This document shows positions 14,845 to 25,970 of a stretch of 64,000 nt of DNA, piece after piece (the stretch's first letter is position 1; every line of letters starts with the position of its first letter). The stretch lies in assembly GCA_949752795.1 (NCBI GenBank), contig OX457061.1, positions 10,683,492 to 10,747,491 of the forward strand, given 5' to 3'. The stretch comes from Hyperoodon ampullatus (taxonomy: Eukaryota > Chordata > Mammalia > Artiodactyla > Ziphiidae). The translations under genes and the position numbers were made by a program. The notes under the pieces were generated by a model that was not told where the DNA came from, did no database searches, and saw only the letters and a program-made list of their open reading frames with translations.

Positions 14845-15115
14845 CCCTGATCTGGTACTTGCACAATGGATTCTTCGGAAACACGAAAGACCTTACATTA
14901 TGCTGGTTAAATGTCATCTCTTTGGATCCCATCCAGCAGCCTATTCTTGAAAGCATTGTAAGTCTGGCTGCCATTGCACAAAGCATTAATTCTGGCACTG
15001 TGGCAGCTGCGAATTTTATGAGTAGGCCTTCTGTATTCTAAATCCAGATTGCGAACGTGATGATCAACGGGACAAGGATAAGGACAGAGCCCTGTGGTCT
15101 GTCACTGGAGATGCA
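14845..15115 (+). repeat. CR1/L3-like ancient LINE remnant
   Basis: Phrases typical of the CR1/L3 family are readable despite decay: 'ttacattatgctggttaaatgtcatctctttgg', 'gcaaattt...atgagtaggccttctgtattc'-like wording and 'aggacagagccctgtgg'. The strand refers to the direction of these phrases as I remember them. Confidence 0.6.
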
Positions 15116-15119
15116 CCCA

Positions 15120-15555
15120 TCTTTTTTTTTTTTGCACCCATCCACACCCATCACTAATGGTCGGGTTAGGGGAGGACCACTTGCCTTAGAGGTAGATTTG
15201 AGTTGAGAGGAGAGCTACGAGCTCCTGCCTCAAGCAGGGGTCTCTGGTTGTAAATGACAGAAACCATCGATGGCCAAAAGGGACCATAGGGGAAGGGGCT
15301 GGGGGAAGGGGGAGAAATCAAAGATGGGAAGGACAGGAGGCGGGGCAGAGAATCCAGGCTGAAGCCTGGGCACTTCCAGATCTTTGGAGATCATATGATT
15401 GGCCCAGCGGGAGTCATGTGCCCACTCCTTAGCCAGGGCAGAGCATCTTGACTGCCCGTCCCAATGAGATCTGGACTTCCACCCCCACCTCCACCCTCCC
15501 CTGTTAATCAGTGGGGGTCTCTAGGTCAGTTTAAAGTCAGCTGTGCACCTGTGGG
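15120..15555. other. Intergenic sequence, no gene recognised
   Basis: Purine-rich in the middle (gggggaagggggag), otherwise unremarkable. Confidence 0.4.
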
Positions 15556-15559
15556 CTCA

Positions 15560-15775
15560 GGGACCAGACAGCTGTATTCAAATCTGACTTCATCACCTAC
15601 CAGCAGTGACCTAGGGCAAGTTACCTAACTGTTCGGTGCTTCCTTTTCCTCATGTTTACAATGAGGATGATTAATACTCATCTTGTAAGGTTTGCTTTGA
15701 GGATTGAGTTAATACATGCAAAGTGCTTGGAATAGTATCCTGCATGTAGTAAGTGCTCCGGGTTGGTCAGCTGTT
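15560..15775 (+). repeat. MIR SINE
   Basis: Good MIR match: 'acctaccagcagtgacctagggcaagttacctaac', 'ttcctcatgtttacaatgaggatgattaatactcat', 'gtagtaagtgctccgg'. Confidence 0.85.
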
Positions 15776-15779
15776 ACTA

Positions 15780-16900
15780 AAGCATTATTACATTGTGAGT
15801 CCACATTTTCCCACTGTAGCCCCAAAGATACATAGACGAACTGCCAGGTCTTACAGAAAGCCAGGTATTAATATATCTGGATTGGGTGCAGTCGCCCTGT
15901 TATTAAAGCAGAGAGGCAAGAGCAATTTGATTTAATTCCCAGTGACCCTTGTTGGCATTTCTGGTCACCACTCCCTTTTCTGAGTATTCTCAAATCATTA
16001 CCGAATGATCTGTCCAGAATTTCTTGGCAATTAATAATGGGCTAGCTGGTCCATGACTGGGGGACTCACCCGTTCTAAAAAAGTGGGATGATGGTGCTTT
16101 CTTCTCTCCTGGCTTCTGGCCTCTGTAAGTGTCAGTCACCCCTTCCACTCGGGCTCTCTTGGGGTACAATTTGCTAGATCTAGAGACTTGGTCTTATTTA
16201 CCTTGTTATATTTTTAGTGTGTTTTTTTCTAAGACTTTTTTCCTGTTTGGGTAGCAAAGTGACCCAGGTGCCAGAAGGAACCTGAGATGCTCAGGGGGCC
16301 TGACCACCACCCCCTGTCGCCAGCGTGGGCTGTGGCCCCATGCCTGTGCTCCAAGCTCTTGTGTTCAGCAAGTCTTGCCCACAGGCCCCCTGGGCCTCTC
16401 CCATGTTCCAGTGACTCTTACAGAGAAAGAGAAACCTCTGGGGCCCTGGGATGAGCACTGTGGAGTTCTCGGACACACCACCGTCCTGATGCCAGGCCCA
16501 GATGAAGATGGAACATGGTGGGCCAGGTGGACGGCTGGGCAGGGCCTCTGTGACAGGCCCATGCAGCTTGTGGAGTCTGGGCCACAGCCCAGCCAGAGAG
16601 GACTTTTATGCTATTTCATTTCTTTAATTTTTTTTAATTCTTAAAACATCCTGGACGCAGCAATGTTAAAGACTAGCCTGAGGACAGGAAAGTCACTCAT
16701 TGTCCCAAGCCCCCAGTGTTGCAGCCACTGTTATTCTTCAGGTGAGGCCTGTGCCTTCAATTATGCCAATTTGGGGTGGCTCATGGCCCCACCATGATCC
16801 CGGGGTTGTTGCCGAGATGGAAGGGACAGGCCCAGGTCCTGCAGCTGACACAGGGCATTGAACCTGGGTCTCACTCCTCTGTGCCTCTTTTGGGCCCTGT
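15780..16900. other. Intergenic sequence, no gene recognised
   Basis: Mixed unique sequence. A T-rich patch lies at 16200-16250 and MIR-like phrases at about 16700-16870. No coding or RNA signal was recognised. Confidence 0.4.
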
Positions 16901-16907
16901 CACACTT

Positions 16908-17271
16908 TTTTTTTTTTAATATTTATTTATTTTCTTTTTTTTCTTTTTTTCTTTTTTGGCTGTGTCTGGTCTTAATGAGACCTTTCATTGCAGTAGGCGC
17001 AATCTTCATTGCGGCACGTGGGCTTCTCTCTAGTTGTGACGTGCAGGTTTACTCTTCTCTGGTTGTAGTGTGCAGGCTCCAGGGCACATGGGCTCTGTAG
17101 TTTGTGGCACACGGGCTCTCTCCTTGAGGTGAGCGAGCTCAATAGTTGTGGCATGCGAGCTTAGTTGCCCAGCGGCATGTGGGATCTTAGTTCCCCGACC
17201 AGGGATCAAACCTGCATCCCCTGCATCACAAGGCGAATTCTTTACCACTGGACCACCAGGAAGGTCCCCCC
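16908..17271 (-). mobile_element. CHR-2-like SINE
   Basis: A poly-T run leads into 'ttggctgtgtctggtc' and the element ends at '...actggaccaccaggaaggtcc', the antisense head. A short duplication, gtcacac/gtcacat, lies at about 16899 and 17272. Confidence 0.9.
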
Positions 17272-17860
17272 GTCACATTTCTATACAACTTTATTCCTAG
17301 CACACAAACCAATGTTTTTAATTTTTTTTAATGTTTTAAATTACATGCCGGCTGCCATATATACATATATATATATGGCTAAAAAATAACACAAGTGTCC
17401 GCTCACTACCTACTGCCTCCAGCCTCAGTCCTTAAAGGGAATGGCTGTGAACAGTTTGGGGTGGGTGTCCTTCTAGTGACTTCTCCTTTGAGCCCTGTTG
17501 TCCCTCTGTAAAGTGGAGACAGTGATGCTTGGTCCAAGGGGCTCTGTGAAGGGAGGTGTTGCCCAGTTAAATGAGGCAAAGTAAATAGAGCGCCTGGCCT
17601 GGGACCTTGCATGTAATAGGTGCTCAGGAAATGGCTGCTTATTTCTCAGTGGTTACCAATAACTTCTTGTGTGATTGTGCCCCTTCAAGCCTCAATCACC
17701 CCCTCTGTCTCCCCAGATTGCAGCCTGGGGTCAAACCCCACTTACTGCCCTCTCACTGGATCCAGAAGAAATTAGTCCCAACCCAACAAAATTCAGGGGA
17801 GAGGTAGAGGAAGGAATGAAACTCCCAGCACTTGATGGCCTACTTGGGGCGACTGATCTC
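17272..17860. other. Intergenic sequence
   Basis: Contains a (TA)n-like atatatacatatatatata at about 17357-17377 and a short MIR-like 3' end ('catgtaataggtgctcagg') at about 17610. No gene was seen. Confidence 0.4.
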
Positions 17861-17864
17861 AATC

Positions 17865-18350
17865 AATCTTCAGAATGGGGTACAGTCCCATTTTTTGCAG
17901 ATGAGGAGACGAGGGTTGGAGTGGGGAAGTAACTTGCCCAAGGCCACGTGATTGGTGGACAGTAGAACCAGAATGGACGCCAGGCCTGTGTCCTGAACCC
18001 AAGTCCCTTCTGCCGAGCCACACTGACTGCAAGCCAGTGATTCATAGCTGTGCTCAGGATGGGCCCAGAGGAGGTCTTGGAGATGCTTTTCAAATGAGTG
18101 AATAGGTGAATGAATGATTCAATGGCTACATTATATATATCATATATACTCTCCATCAGTACAGCTTTGGTTTTCCTTTCACAGCCCTCATTTCATGTGA
18201 TTTTTTTACAATGACCCTATCTGCTGGGAAGCCTTACCTCCATTTCACAGATGGGGAATTAGGGTTGTGTTTTTTTTGCCCCAGGCCTTAGCCTTAGCAT
18301 GAGAAGGAGACAGAGCTGGAACTCAAGCCCAAGCTGTCTGAAGTCAGAAG
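17865..18350 (-). repeat. Two antisense MIR fragments
   Basis: First copy at about 17865-18015: 'gatgaggagacgagggttgg', 'cttgcccaaggccacgtg'. Second copy at about 18200-18350: 'ccatttcacagatggggaattagg', 'gagctggaactcaagccc'. A short gaatga run lies between them. Confidence 0.65.
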
Positions 18351-19865
18351 CCGTGTGAGCTGTTTCCACTGGCCCCACTGCCCTCTCCACGGTGCCAGGG
18401 CCAGCTCTGGGGGGCTCCTGAGACTAGCATGGGGCAGGCCTAAACTAAGGGCTCAGTAGATGTTGAAGCACTAGGTGCTTGCATGGATGCCCAGGAAAAA
18501 GGCATATGCAGGATTTGTTTGCTCAGGACTAAATTAATGGTGAGGCTTTGAGACATTTGCCCAAGTCCTCCTGGATGCCCATTCCTAACCCAGCAGGGTT
18601 CAGCCTCCCCCGGGCCCTGCATAGAGAGGATCCAGATGAAGTTGGGGCCCAGCTCCTTGGTCTCCCTGTGTCTATCCTGGCTCTGGGGGAGAAGAGTTGG
18701 AGAAAAGGGTGAGGCTGGCTCAGGCTCTGGGGCATCTGTGAAGGTAGTAGACCAAGGTCAGCATCTAGTGGACCTATTTCCACCTCCTGGGGTTTTGGGG
18801 GGACATGACCCTACCCTGGGAAGTAGCTCAGGAAGGCAGATCATCTGGAAGTGGAGCCCTGAGAGGTGGAACACACAGCACCCAGGCTGGGCGACCCGAC
18901 AGCATCGGCAGGACAGCCATAGCCACGGTTCTGCTCACTGAGACTAACCCTGTCCTACCTCTTTGAGTCCACCCAGTGAGATCTGGCCTGATGCTTTACC
19001 CAGAGGACTGAAGGGCAAGAGCCTCAGGATGGGTGGTGGCTCCTATCCTCTGTCCCCTGGTCCCCTGGGCTGGTGGCCCACCTTGGGCCCTAAAATGAGG
19101 GTCTTGGAATCCTCCTCCCCACTGGAGCTGGGAACAGTGGGCTTCGCCTCAGGGCAGGAAGGGGGATGGGGCGTGCTCTCCTCTTCGTCTCCCCTTTCCT
19201 TCCTTCCTTCTTTGTTTCTGTCCTCCACCTCCACTGCCTTCCTCTCACCTAGATCCCTCCCTCTGGCTCTAGCTGAACCCTGCCCCTCAACCCCTCGGAG
19301 CCTGCTCCTGAGCTTCGCTGGGCCCAAGAGGCTCAGGGAGGAGGGATTGGCCCCCTGCGGGCAGCGAGGGACATCTTCTGCGCCGAGACTGTAGGCTTCT
19401 AGGCCTCTGGAGTTAAGGAGGTATCTGCCAGCTGCAAAACAGGGAGAGGATCTGGGAGGCAGGAATGGGGTGTGGGGGGCACTGGGCAACTGGGGGGACA
19501 TCCACAGGAAATAGGAATGAGAAGCTGAGGAGAGGTGCAGGAAATGCACCTTGAATGCCAGGCTAAGGGGCTTGGAACACATTGCCAGGCCAGCGGTTCT
19601 CAAAGTAGATGTTATGGAACCCAGAGGGTGCAAGAAGGAGCCTCAGAACTCCTTACGGGGGTGAAAGGTCGTGAGGAGGAGACCCAGGGATGGAATTCTG
19701 GGCCCCTGGCCCCACTCCAGCCAGAATGACCCTAATTTCACAATATTTGTGGACTGCGCTTGGGGAGCAGTGAGAGGCATTCAGCAGGGACAAGGGGGTG
19801 GACTGCACTGGGCTTTAGGAAGCGAGTGCTGGCTGCCCGAGAGGAAGAACTGAACTCTGGGAGTC
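18350..19865. other. GC-rich intergenic sequence
   Basis: No repeat family was recognised except short pyrimidine stretches at 19190-19260. Open frames of 143 and 196 codons overlap on opposite strands and have no recognisable domains. Confidence 0.4.
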
Positions 19866-19867
19866 AC

Positions 19868-20989
19868 ATGGCCCACAGGCCTCCTGACCTTTTCTCCTCA
19901 GGCCACCAGGAGGTAATTATAATAATAATAACCCAATCATCACAATGCCAGCAGGCACCACGCTACACACACCCACACTGTGTTACTTCATCACATAGGG
20001 TGAGTACGTGTGCACATGGGGAACTCGAGGGCCTGGGAGAGGAAGAAACTCAAAGCCAGGATTACCAGCCAGCTTCAGGGGCAGAGTCAGGATGCAGACC
20101 CAGGGTCTGGCGTACCCCAGAGTGCCTGCCCCCCCGGCAACCCAGAGCAGGTGTGGAGCCAGCTGGAGCCTCCTGCAGCTACAGCCCCTTCTGCCCACCT
20201 GCCCTGCCAACTGTCTCAGCCACACCTGGCAACCACCTGCCCTGTGGAAATCTGACCAGCCTTGTGCTGCCCTCCGAGAAGACAGCTGGAACATGGGGGT
20301 TGGGAGACAGGGGTGGAGTGGGAAATGGAGCTCTGGCCAGAAGGCAGGAGCAGCTGTGGCAGGGCAGGGAGAGGCTAGCAGCCTCCATTTGCTGTGTGAT
20401 CTTGGGCTCCTTGCTGGGCCTCTCTGGGCTAGGTCTGCTTTTGGCCACTGGGAGCTGGAGCTCCAGGATTAACTATAGGCAACTTGTGGCTTCCTGGGCT
20501 CACCTGCTCATGCCAGGAACAGCGCACTGGCGCCCACAGGGGGCCACTGAGTCCTTCACCCCATGGCCAGAGTGCTGGGGGCTGACCTTCAGTGTGATCC
20601 CAGGCCAGTGTCTTGGCTTCCTCATCAATACGTTGAGAGAGTTGGTGGCTGGGATGCCCTGCAGGCAGCACTTCCTTCCTCCACCTAGGGGCTGGTCACA
20701 GCAGCCGCGCACCCCCCACCACCAGCCTGCTCCCCCAAGGCCCCAGCCTTCCTCAATGGCCATTTTGTGTCTTGCCAGAGGACTGCTGTTTGCTCAGCTG
20801 CCCCTGCCCCTGAGACCTCACGATAATGGAATCCTGTCAGCCCCGGGGCTAGGGGGTGAGAAGCCCTCTCCTTCAGTCTGTCTGGGGCATTGTCCTTCCC
20901 TTCCTGTCTGGGTCCGGGTGGGAGGCATTTGCGGTCATTTCCTCTCAGACTTGTTTCCCTTTCCAGCCTTTCCAGAAGCTCAGGCCTGA
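19868..20989 (+). other. Long ORF of uncertain status (373 codons from ATG)
   Basis: The longest open frame outside known genes; it remains open about 36 codons further upstream without ATG. The ATG context is cacATGg. The predicted protein is low in lysine and rich in Pro/Gly/Ser/Leu, with one hydrophobic stretch (SICCVILGSLLGLSGLGLLL) at about 210-230. That stretch is read from MIR-like DNA at about 20390-20460, and an Ile run near the start is read from a MIR-like aataataat tract. No known domain, no splice architecture and no nearby promoter were recognised. It is probably a chance frame in GC-rich DNA with old SINE remnants. A recently arisen gene or lncRNA exon cannot be excluded by reading. 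Confidence 0.2.
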
Positions 20990-21079
20990 ATCCCAGCCTC
21001 CAGTCACCCCCAGCCGTGCATTCCCATGCAAGTCCCAGCAGCCCTCCCTCAGTTTCCCACTCTGTAAAGGCTTAACACC

Positions 21080-21395
21080 CAGTTAGACCAGGGCTCAAAT
21101 CCCCAGTTCAAATCCTATCACTTACTGGCTTTATGCCATAAGCCTCAGTTTCCTCATCTGAAAAACAGGAGTATATCCTACCAGCCTCATAGGTAATTGC
21201 AATCATGGGATCTGACAACCCTGGGCTGCTTTATAGCTGAGTGACTTTGGGTGAGTCACTTGACCTCTTCAAGCTTCAGCTTGGTCCTCTATGGAATGGG
21301 GACCTGCCACAGAAGTTCCTGGTGAGAAATCAGGAGAGAGCATACAGACCTGGCACACACTAGGTGCTCAATAAGCGCTGGCTTTGGAAAACCAC
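21080..21395 (+). repeat. MIR copies, adjacent
   Basis: Two MIR-like passages: 'atcacttactggctttatgcc...cctcagtttcctcatctg' and 'tttatagctgagtgactttgggtgagtcacttgacctc...actaggtgctcaataagcgc'. Confidence 0.75.
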
Positions 21396-21499
21396 TCAGG
21401 AATAATGGGGCCAGATGGCCACACATCCCATTGTCCCCACAAACAAAACTGATGAGGTTCCTAGGCAGTTTCCCCTCCCCCAGGCCCCAAGTGGGTCTC

Positions 21500-22480
21500 T
21501 CTACCTTTGCCCATTTTTAAGGTTTTCGTAATGATTTTATGTTTGAAGTGTGTTTTGTAATTTCCAGATGTGTGGGGATTTTCTAGTTATCCTTTATGTA
21601 ATTGATTTCTAGATTGAGTGCATGCTCAGAATGATCTCAGTCCCTCACTTTGTGGCCCAGTATGTGGTCATTTTTTTACAGATGTTGCATTGTCCTTGCA
21701 AAGACAGTGCCTTCTGGAAGTGTGGCTACTGCGTTCCAGATGGATCCATTAGATCAGGTTTCTTAATCTTGTTTAATCTTCTAGAGTCTTACTGATTTTT
21801 TTTTTCCCTGCCTTTTCTATAAATTACTGAGGAAAATATGTTACAATCTCCCGTTATGACTGTGAAGTTTGTCTTGTCTCTCCTTGTATTTCTTCTACTA
21901 CTTGTGTTATATATTTTGAAGTTACTTTATTAGGTGCATATAGTTTTTAAATTGCTAATTTTATGGACAAATCAAACCTCTTGTCATTATAAAATGTCAT
22001 TATTTCTAGTAGTGATTTTGGCCTTCAAGTGTGTTTTGTCTGCTACTGATATAGCTACGCCGGTTTTCTTTTGGTTGTTATTTTCATGGTGTATCTTTAT
22101 TTTTGACCTTGCTATATCCTTTGTTTTTAGAGGTGACTCTTAGTTGGATCATCTAGTCCATTCACACTTAATGTAATTCCCGAGTTACTTGGGTATTTAA
22201 ATCCACCTTCTTCTTTTGTGCCTTCTATTTTTCTTGTTTTGTTATACATTTCCTTTTTCTCTCCTTTCTTATCTTACTCCGATTATCTATTTTTCCTTCT
22301 AATCATTTGGAAAGTTTGCACTTTTAGTGGTTGCCCTAAAAATTACAGCCCGTGCGCTTAACTTTTTGAAATCTGAAGTCTTTCCCCACATATCCATCAC
22401 CTAGGTTGGTAATGACTGTATGGCCCATTTATGTCGACACTTACTCCCGCTCTCCAGTTATTTTGAAATCCCCCTCCCAA
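21500..22480 (-). repeat. LINE-1 ORF2 remnant
   Basis: Antisense L1 ORF2 wording: 'tattaggtgcatatag', 'cattataaaatgtcattatttctag', 'gatatagctacgccggttttcttttgg', 'ttagttggatcatc'. AT-rich, many disruptions, no usable frame. Confidence 0.8.
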
Positions 22481-22975
22481 CCAAGTATTTATTTTGAACA
22501 ATAAAGGTCACAGAAAATGTCCGAGTATATTCAATGAGCATCCATTTATCTTCCACCTAGAATCACCATTAGCTAAGCTCTGGTTACATTTGTTTCATCT
22601 ATCTGTGCGCTTTTTTTCTGAGTCTTTGGATAATCAGTTGTAGACTTGTCACTGTTTTTAATAACTGTTTTTTTTTAATGCTTTATCCACCTAGGATGAT
22701 ATAGTCTCAGAAAATCTCATTTTTTTTGAAGTGAAAATTATTTACTTTTTTTGTGATTATAAAAGTTATCCATGTACAATTAAAAAAATACTAAACAGTA
22801 AGAAAGATATAAAGAAAAAAGTAAAAATCACCTGAAATCCTACTCCCTAAAGATGTTAGCATAGACATATATGTGGACAAGGATCCTATTTCCCACTTTC
22901 CCAGTTGTATCTATGGGATCTGGGCTGCTTGTTCACCTCTCTGGACCTCAGTTTCCCTGGATATGAATTGGGGAT
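22480..22975. other. AT-rich sequence, probably old LINE
   Basis: Phrases such as 'attataaaagttatccatgtacaatt' and 'taaaaatcacctgaaatcctac' resemble old LINE tails. Family not determined. Confidence 0.35.
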
Positions 22976-23292
22976 GTGATGGTCAGTCTTATGTGTCAAC
23001 TTGGCTAGGCTGTAACACCAAACTCTAATCTAGTTATGGCTTTGAAGGTGTGTTGTAGATGTGGTTAACACTGACTTCTACAATTAGTTGACTTTAAGTC
23101 ACTGAAGATTACCCTCAATGAGGTGGGTGTTCCTCCTCCAATTAGTTGAAGGTCTTAAGAGCAAAATACGTTTCCAGAGAAGAAATTCTGCCTCAAAACC
23201 GCAACATCAAATTCTACCTGAGTTACCAGCCTGCCAGCCTGCCCTACGAATTTCAATTGCATGAACAAATTCCTTAAAAAGATACAGATACA

Positions 23293-23644
23293 GGGCTTCC
23301 CTGGTGGCGCAGTGGTTAAGAATCTGCCTGCCAATGCAAGGGACATGGGTTTGAGCCCGGGCCTGGGAAGATCCCACATGCCGCAGAGCAACTAAGCCTG
23401 TGCGCTACAACTACTGAGCCTGAGCTCTAGAGCCCGCAAGCCACAATTACTGAGCCCACGTGCCACAACTACTGAAGCCTGCGTGCCTAGAGCCTGTTGT
23501 CCACAACGAGAAACCACGGCAGTGAGAAGCCCGTGCACCGCAACGAAGAGTATCCCCCAGTCACCACAACTAAAGAAAGCTTGTGCACAGCAACGAAGAC
23601 CCAACACGGCCAAAAATAAATAAATAAATAAATTTATATTTTAA
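23293..23644 (+). mobile_element. CHR-2-like SINE, full length
   Basis: Starts gggcttccctggtggcgcag and ends 'cggccaaaaataaataaataaat'. Duplication aaaaagatacagata lies on both sides (23276 onward and about 23645). Confidence 0.95.
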
Positions 23645-23647
23645 AAA

Positions 23648-23730
23648 AAGATACAGATATAGACATAGATATAGATATAGACACAGATATAGCTATAGAC
23701 ATAGGCATAGACATAGATATAGATTATCCT
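23648..23730 (+). repeat. (TAGACA/TAGATA)n microsatellite
   Basis: Hexanucleotide array of agatatagacatag units, apparently grown from the SINE target-site sequence 'gatacagata'. Confidence 0.9.
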
Positions 23731-24050
23731 ATTGGTTCTGTTTCTCCAAAGAACCACGACGGATACAGGGGGTAATATTTGTTATCCATGATCCCATCTA
23801 GGGGAGGCAGGGCAGGGCTCATCTCAGTTGTTGGAAAGCTGTCCAAGGTCACCCGAGAGGCAGAGCTCAGGCCTATAAACACCTAAACCAGTGCTCTTTC
23901 CACGAAGACAGTGTGGTTCCTGCATAAGGAACAGCCAGGATCAGTCTGCCCTGGTTGGACCCTCCACTGCGTGATGCTGGGTGAGATACGGGATGACTCT
24001 GAGCCTAGGAATGGGGTCATGGAGCCCACCTCACAGGGTCATTGTTCATT

Positions 24051-24387
24051 TTCTTTGTTTAAAAATTAATTAATTAATTATTTTTTGGCTGCATGGGGCC
24101 GTTGTTGCTGCGCGTGGGCTTTCTCTAGTTGTGGCGAGCGGGGGCTACTCTTCGTTGCGGTGCGCGGGCTTCTCATTGCGGTGGCTGCTCTTGTTGCGGA
24201 GCACGGGCTTTAGGTGTGCGGGCTTCAGCAGTTGTGGCACGTGCACTCTAGAGCGCAGGCTCAGTGGTTATGGCGCACCGGGTTTAGTTGCTCCACGGCA
24301 TGTGGGATTTTCCCAGACCAGGGCTTGAAACTGTGTCTCCTGCATTGTCAGGCGGATTCTTAACCACTGCGCCACCAGGGAAGCCGC
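24051..24387 (-). mobile_element. CHR-2-like SINE
   Basis: Antisense copy from an (aatt)n/poly-T side to 'gcgccaccagggaagcc'. Duplication cattgttcatt lies at 24040-24050 and 24388-24398. Confidence 0.93.
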
Positions 24388-24399
24388 CATTGTTCATTC

Positions 24400-25540
24400 T
24401 CAATGCAAGCAAGAGTTTAGTTCAGTGCGTGGCACACAGAAAGTGCAAAACTATTGTTGTTATTAATAAAAGTCTACAGAATGCATCCCCCCAGAGGACA
24501 GAGTCTGACCGTGTGCCAAGCCCCAACAGGGCTCCTGTGACTGGAGGTCATGGTCTCAGAGCTGGGAGGGGAGTGAGGCTACAGGCAGAACTCCCAGCAC
24601 AGAGAGACCCACAGCTTAGGCCCTAGGGAGGAAGGTGTGATGATCCTGACCAGCTGGAGGGAGAAAGTGCCCTGGGCGAGTCTCAGGAAGTAGTTTCAGG
24701 GCGTGGGGAGTGTACAGAAGGCACTTGGAGGACAGCCTCACCCACAGGGCCCCTCTCCAGTGCCCACTGGCATCAGGACCAGTCCCACAACTAGGCTGGG
24801 AAATCTGCTTCCCCATTTAGGACCCGAGGGAAACCATCCAGGTCTCAGCCTGCCGAGGGAACAGCGGAGGGAAGCCCAAGATACTGTAACGCCAGGCTTG
24901 GGGGTCCTGCACCCTCTGCCACCTGCCTGTGGTCTGTCTCAGGTGCAGTCAGGTGGATCAGTCACTAGCTTCTCCCCACACCTGACCAGGCTTCCAGGTT
25001 GTATTAACAACCCTGTAATTGAGTCCCTACCATGCGCGTGCAATGGAGTGCACAAGTGTGCCTTGAGTCATTCAGTGCATCATTGGCCCCACTTAACAGA
25101 TGAGGAAGTGCAGCTCAGAGGGGCAGGGACCTGCCTGAGCTTGTGGCCAGATTGGAACCATGCCCCCCCTCCCACCTACAGGCTCAGATTCCAGGCTGCC
25201 GCACCCCACCCCACCCTTGGCCTTGGCAGTCTGCCCCCCTAGTCCAGTCCCTCAGGCTTACAACCGACATCCTCCCAGCCCATTCCACTCCCAGAATTCC
25301 CTGCTGCCAGCTTCCAGCCTCAGCATCCAAACAAGATGCTTTCCAGCCCCTCCATGGTTCCGTGTCCTGTGCCCATCCCGTGCCACTCACCAAGGCATTT
25401 ACAGTGCCTTGGGGCTGCTGGCCACCCTTGCTCTAGAAACTGTTAAATGGTATGGCTTTGCCTCTCTTCTCACTAATTTAATCCTTAAACCTTCTCAGGC
25501 AACTTTTCCAGAGTGTGAGCCTCCCAGAAGGGCTTTGGGA
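24400..25540. other. Intergenic sequence, no gene recognised
   Basis: GC-rich and unique-looking, with an antisense MIR-like core at about 25040-25150 ('acttaacagatgaggaagtgcagctcagagg'). Open frames of up to 179 codons have no recognisable family. Confidence 0.4.
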
Positions 25541-25544
25541 TAAT

Positions 25545-25970
25545 AAATATAATTGCTAACAATTCGTTGAACATTCACTAATTGCCAGGTACTGTGCTGT
25601 TTTCCTTGCATCATCTCATCTAATCTGCTCATCAGTGCTCTGAGGTAGGGTCTAGTATTATTCCCATTTTACAGGTGGGGAAACTGAGGCTCAGGTAGGT
25701 GAAAGGGCACTGCTCAAAGACACAGTAATATCCCACATTTACTGGGCACTTAGTCTGTGTCAGACACTGTTCCAAGGGCTTTATACATACTGTGTCATTT
25801 AATGCTCTCCACAGCCTGTGAGGTCAGAACCATTCTAATCCTCATGTGAAAGGTAAGGAAATTAAAGTGCACAGGGCAATGAGTTGCCCATGGCCACATG
25901 GCTGGGAAGTGGTCGAGACTGGGTTCTAATCCAGGGTCTGGCTCCACAGCCCACACTCAAGCCTTGTGGA
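25545..25970 (-). repeat. Two consecutive antisense MIR copies
   Basis: Copy 1 at about 25545-25725: 'attattcccattttacaggtggggaaactgagg'. Copy 2 at about 25730-25970: 'tactgggcacttagtctgtg...gtgaaaggtaaggaaattaaag...ggccacatggctgggaagtgg'. Confidence 0.85.

Larger units (their letters stand above)
22978..23775 (+). repeat. Old interspersed repeat (L1-like 3' end) split by a SINE
   Basis: It begins 'tgatggtcagtcttatgtgtcaacttggc' and ends 'tcctattggttctgtttctccaaagaacc', a pairing known from an old mammalian repeat family that I believe is L1ME-related. The SINE at 23293-23644 and a microsatellite interrupt it. Confidence 0.6.

Noticed and set aside
19043..19633. 196-codon minus-strand ORF
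   Set aside because: Overlaps an open plus-strand frame in GC-rich sequence; composition is low-complexity Ser/Pro/Glu; no recognisable family.
20525..20550. Second CTCF-like site (cccacagggggcc)
   Set aside because: Only part of the core matches; too weak to call.
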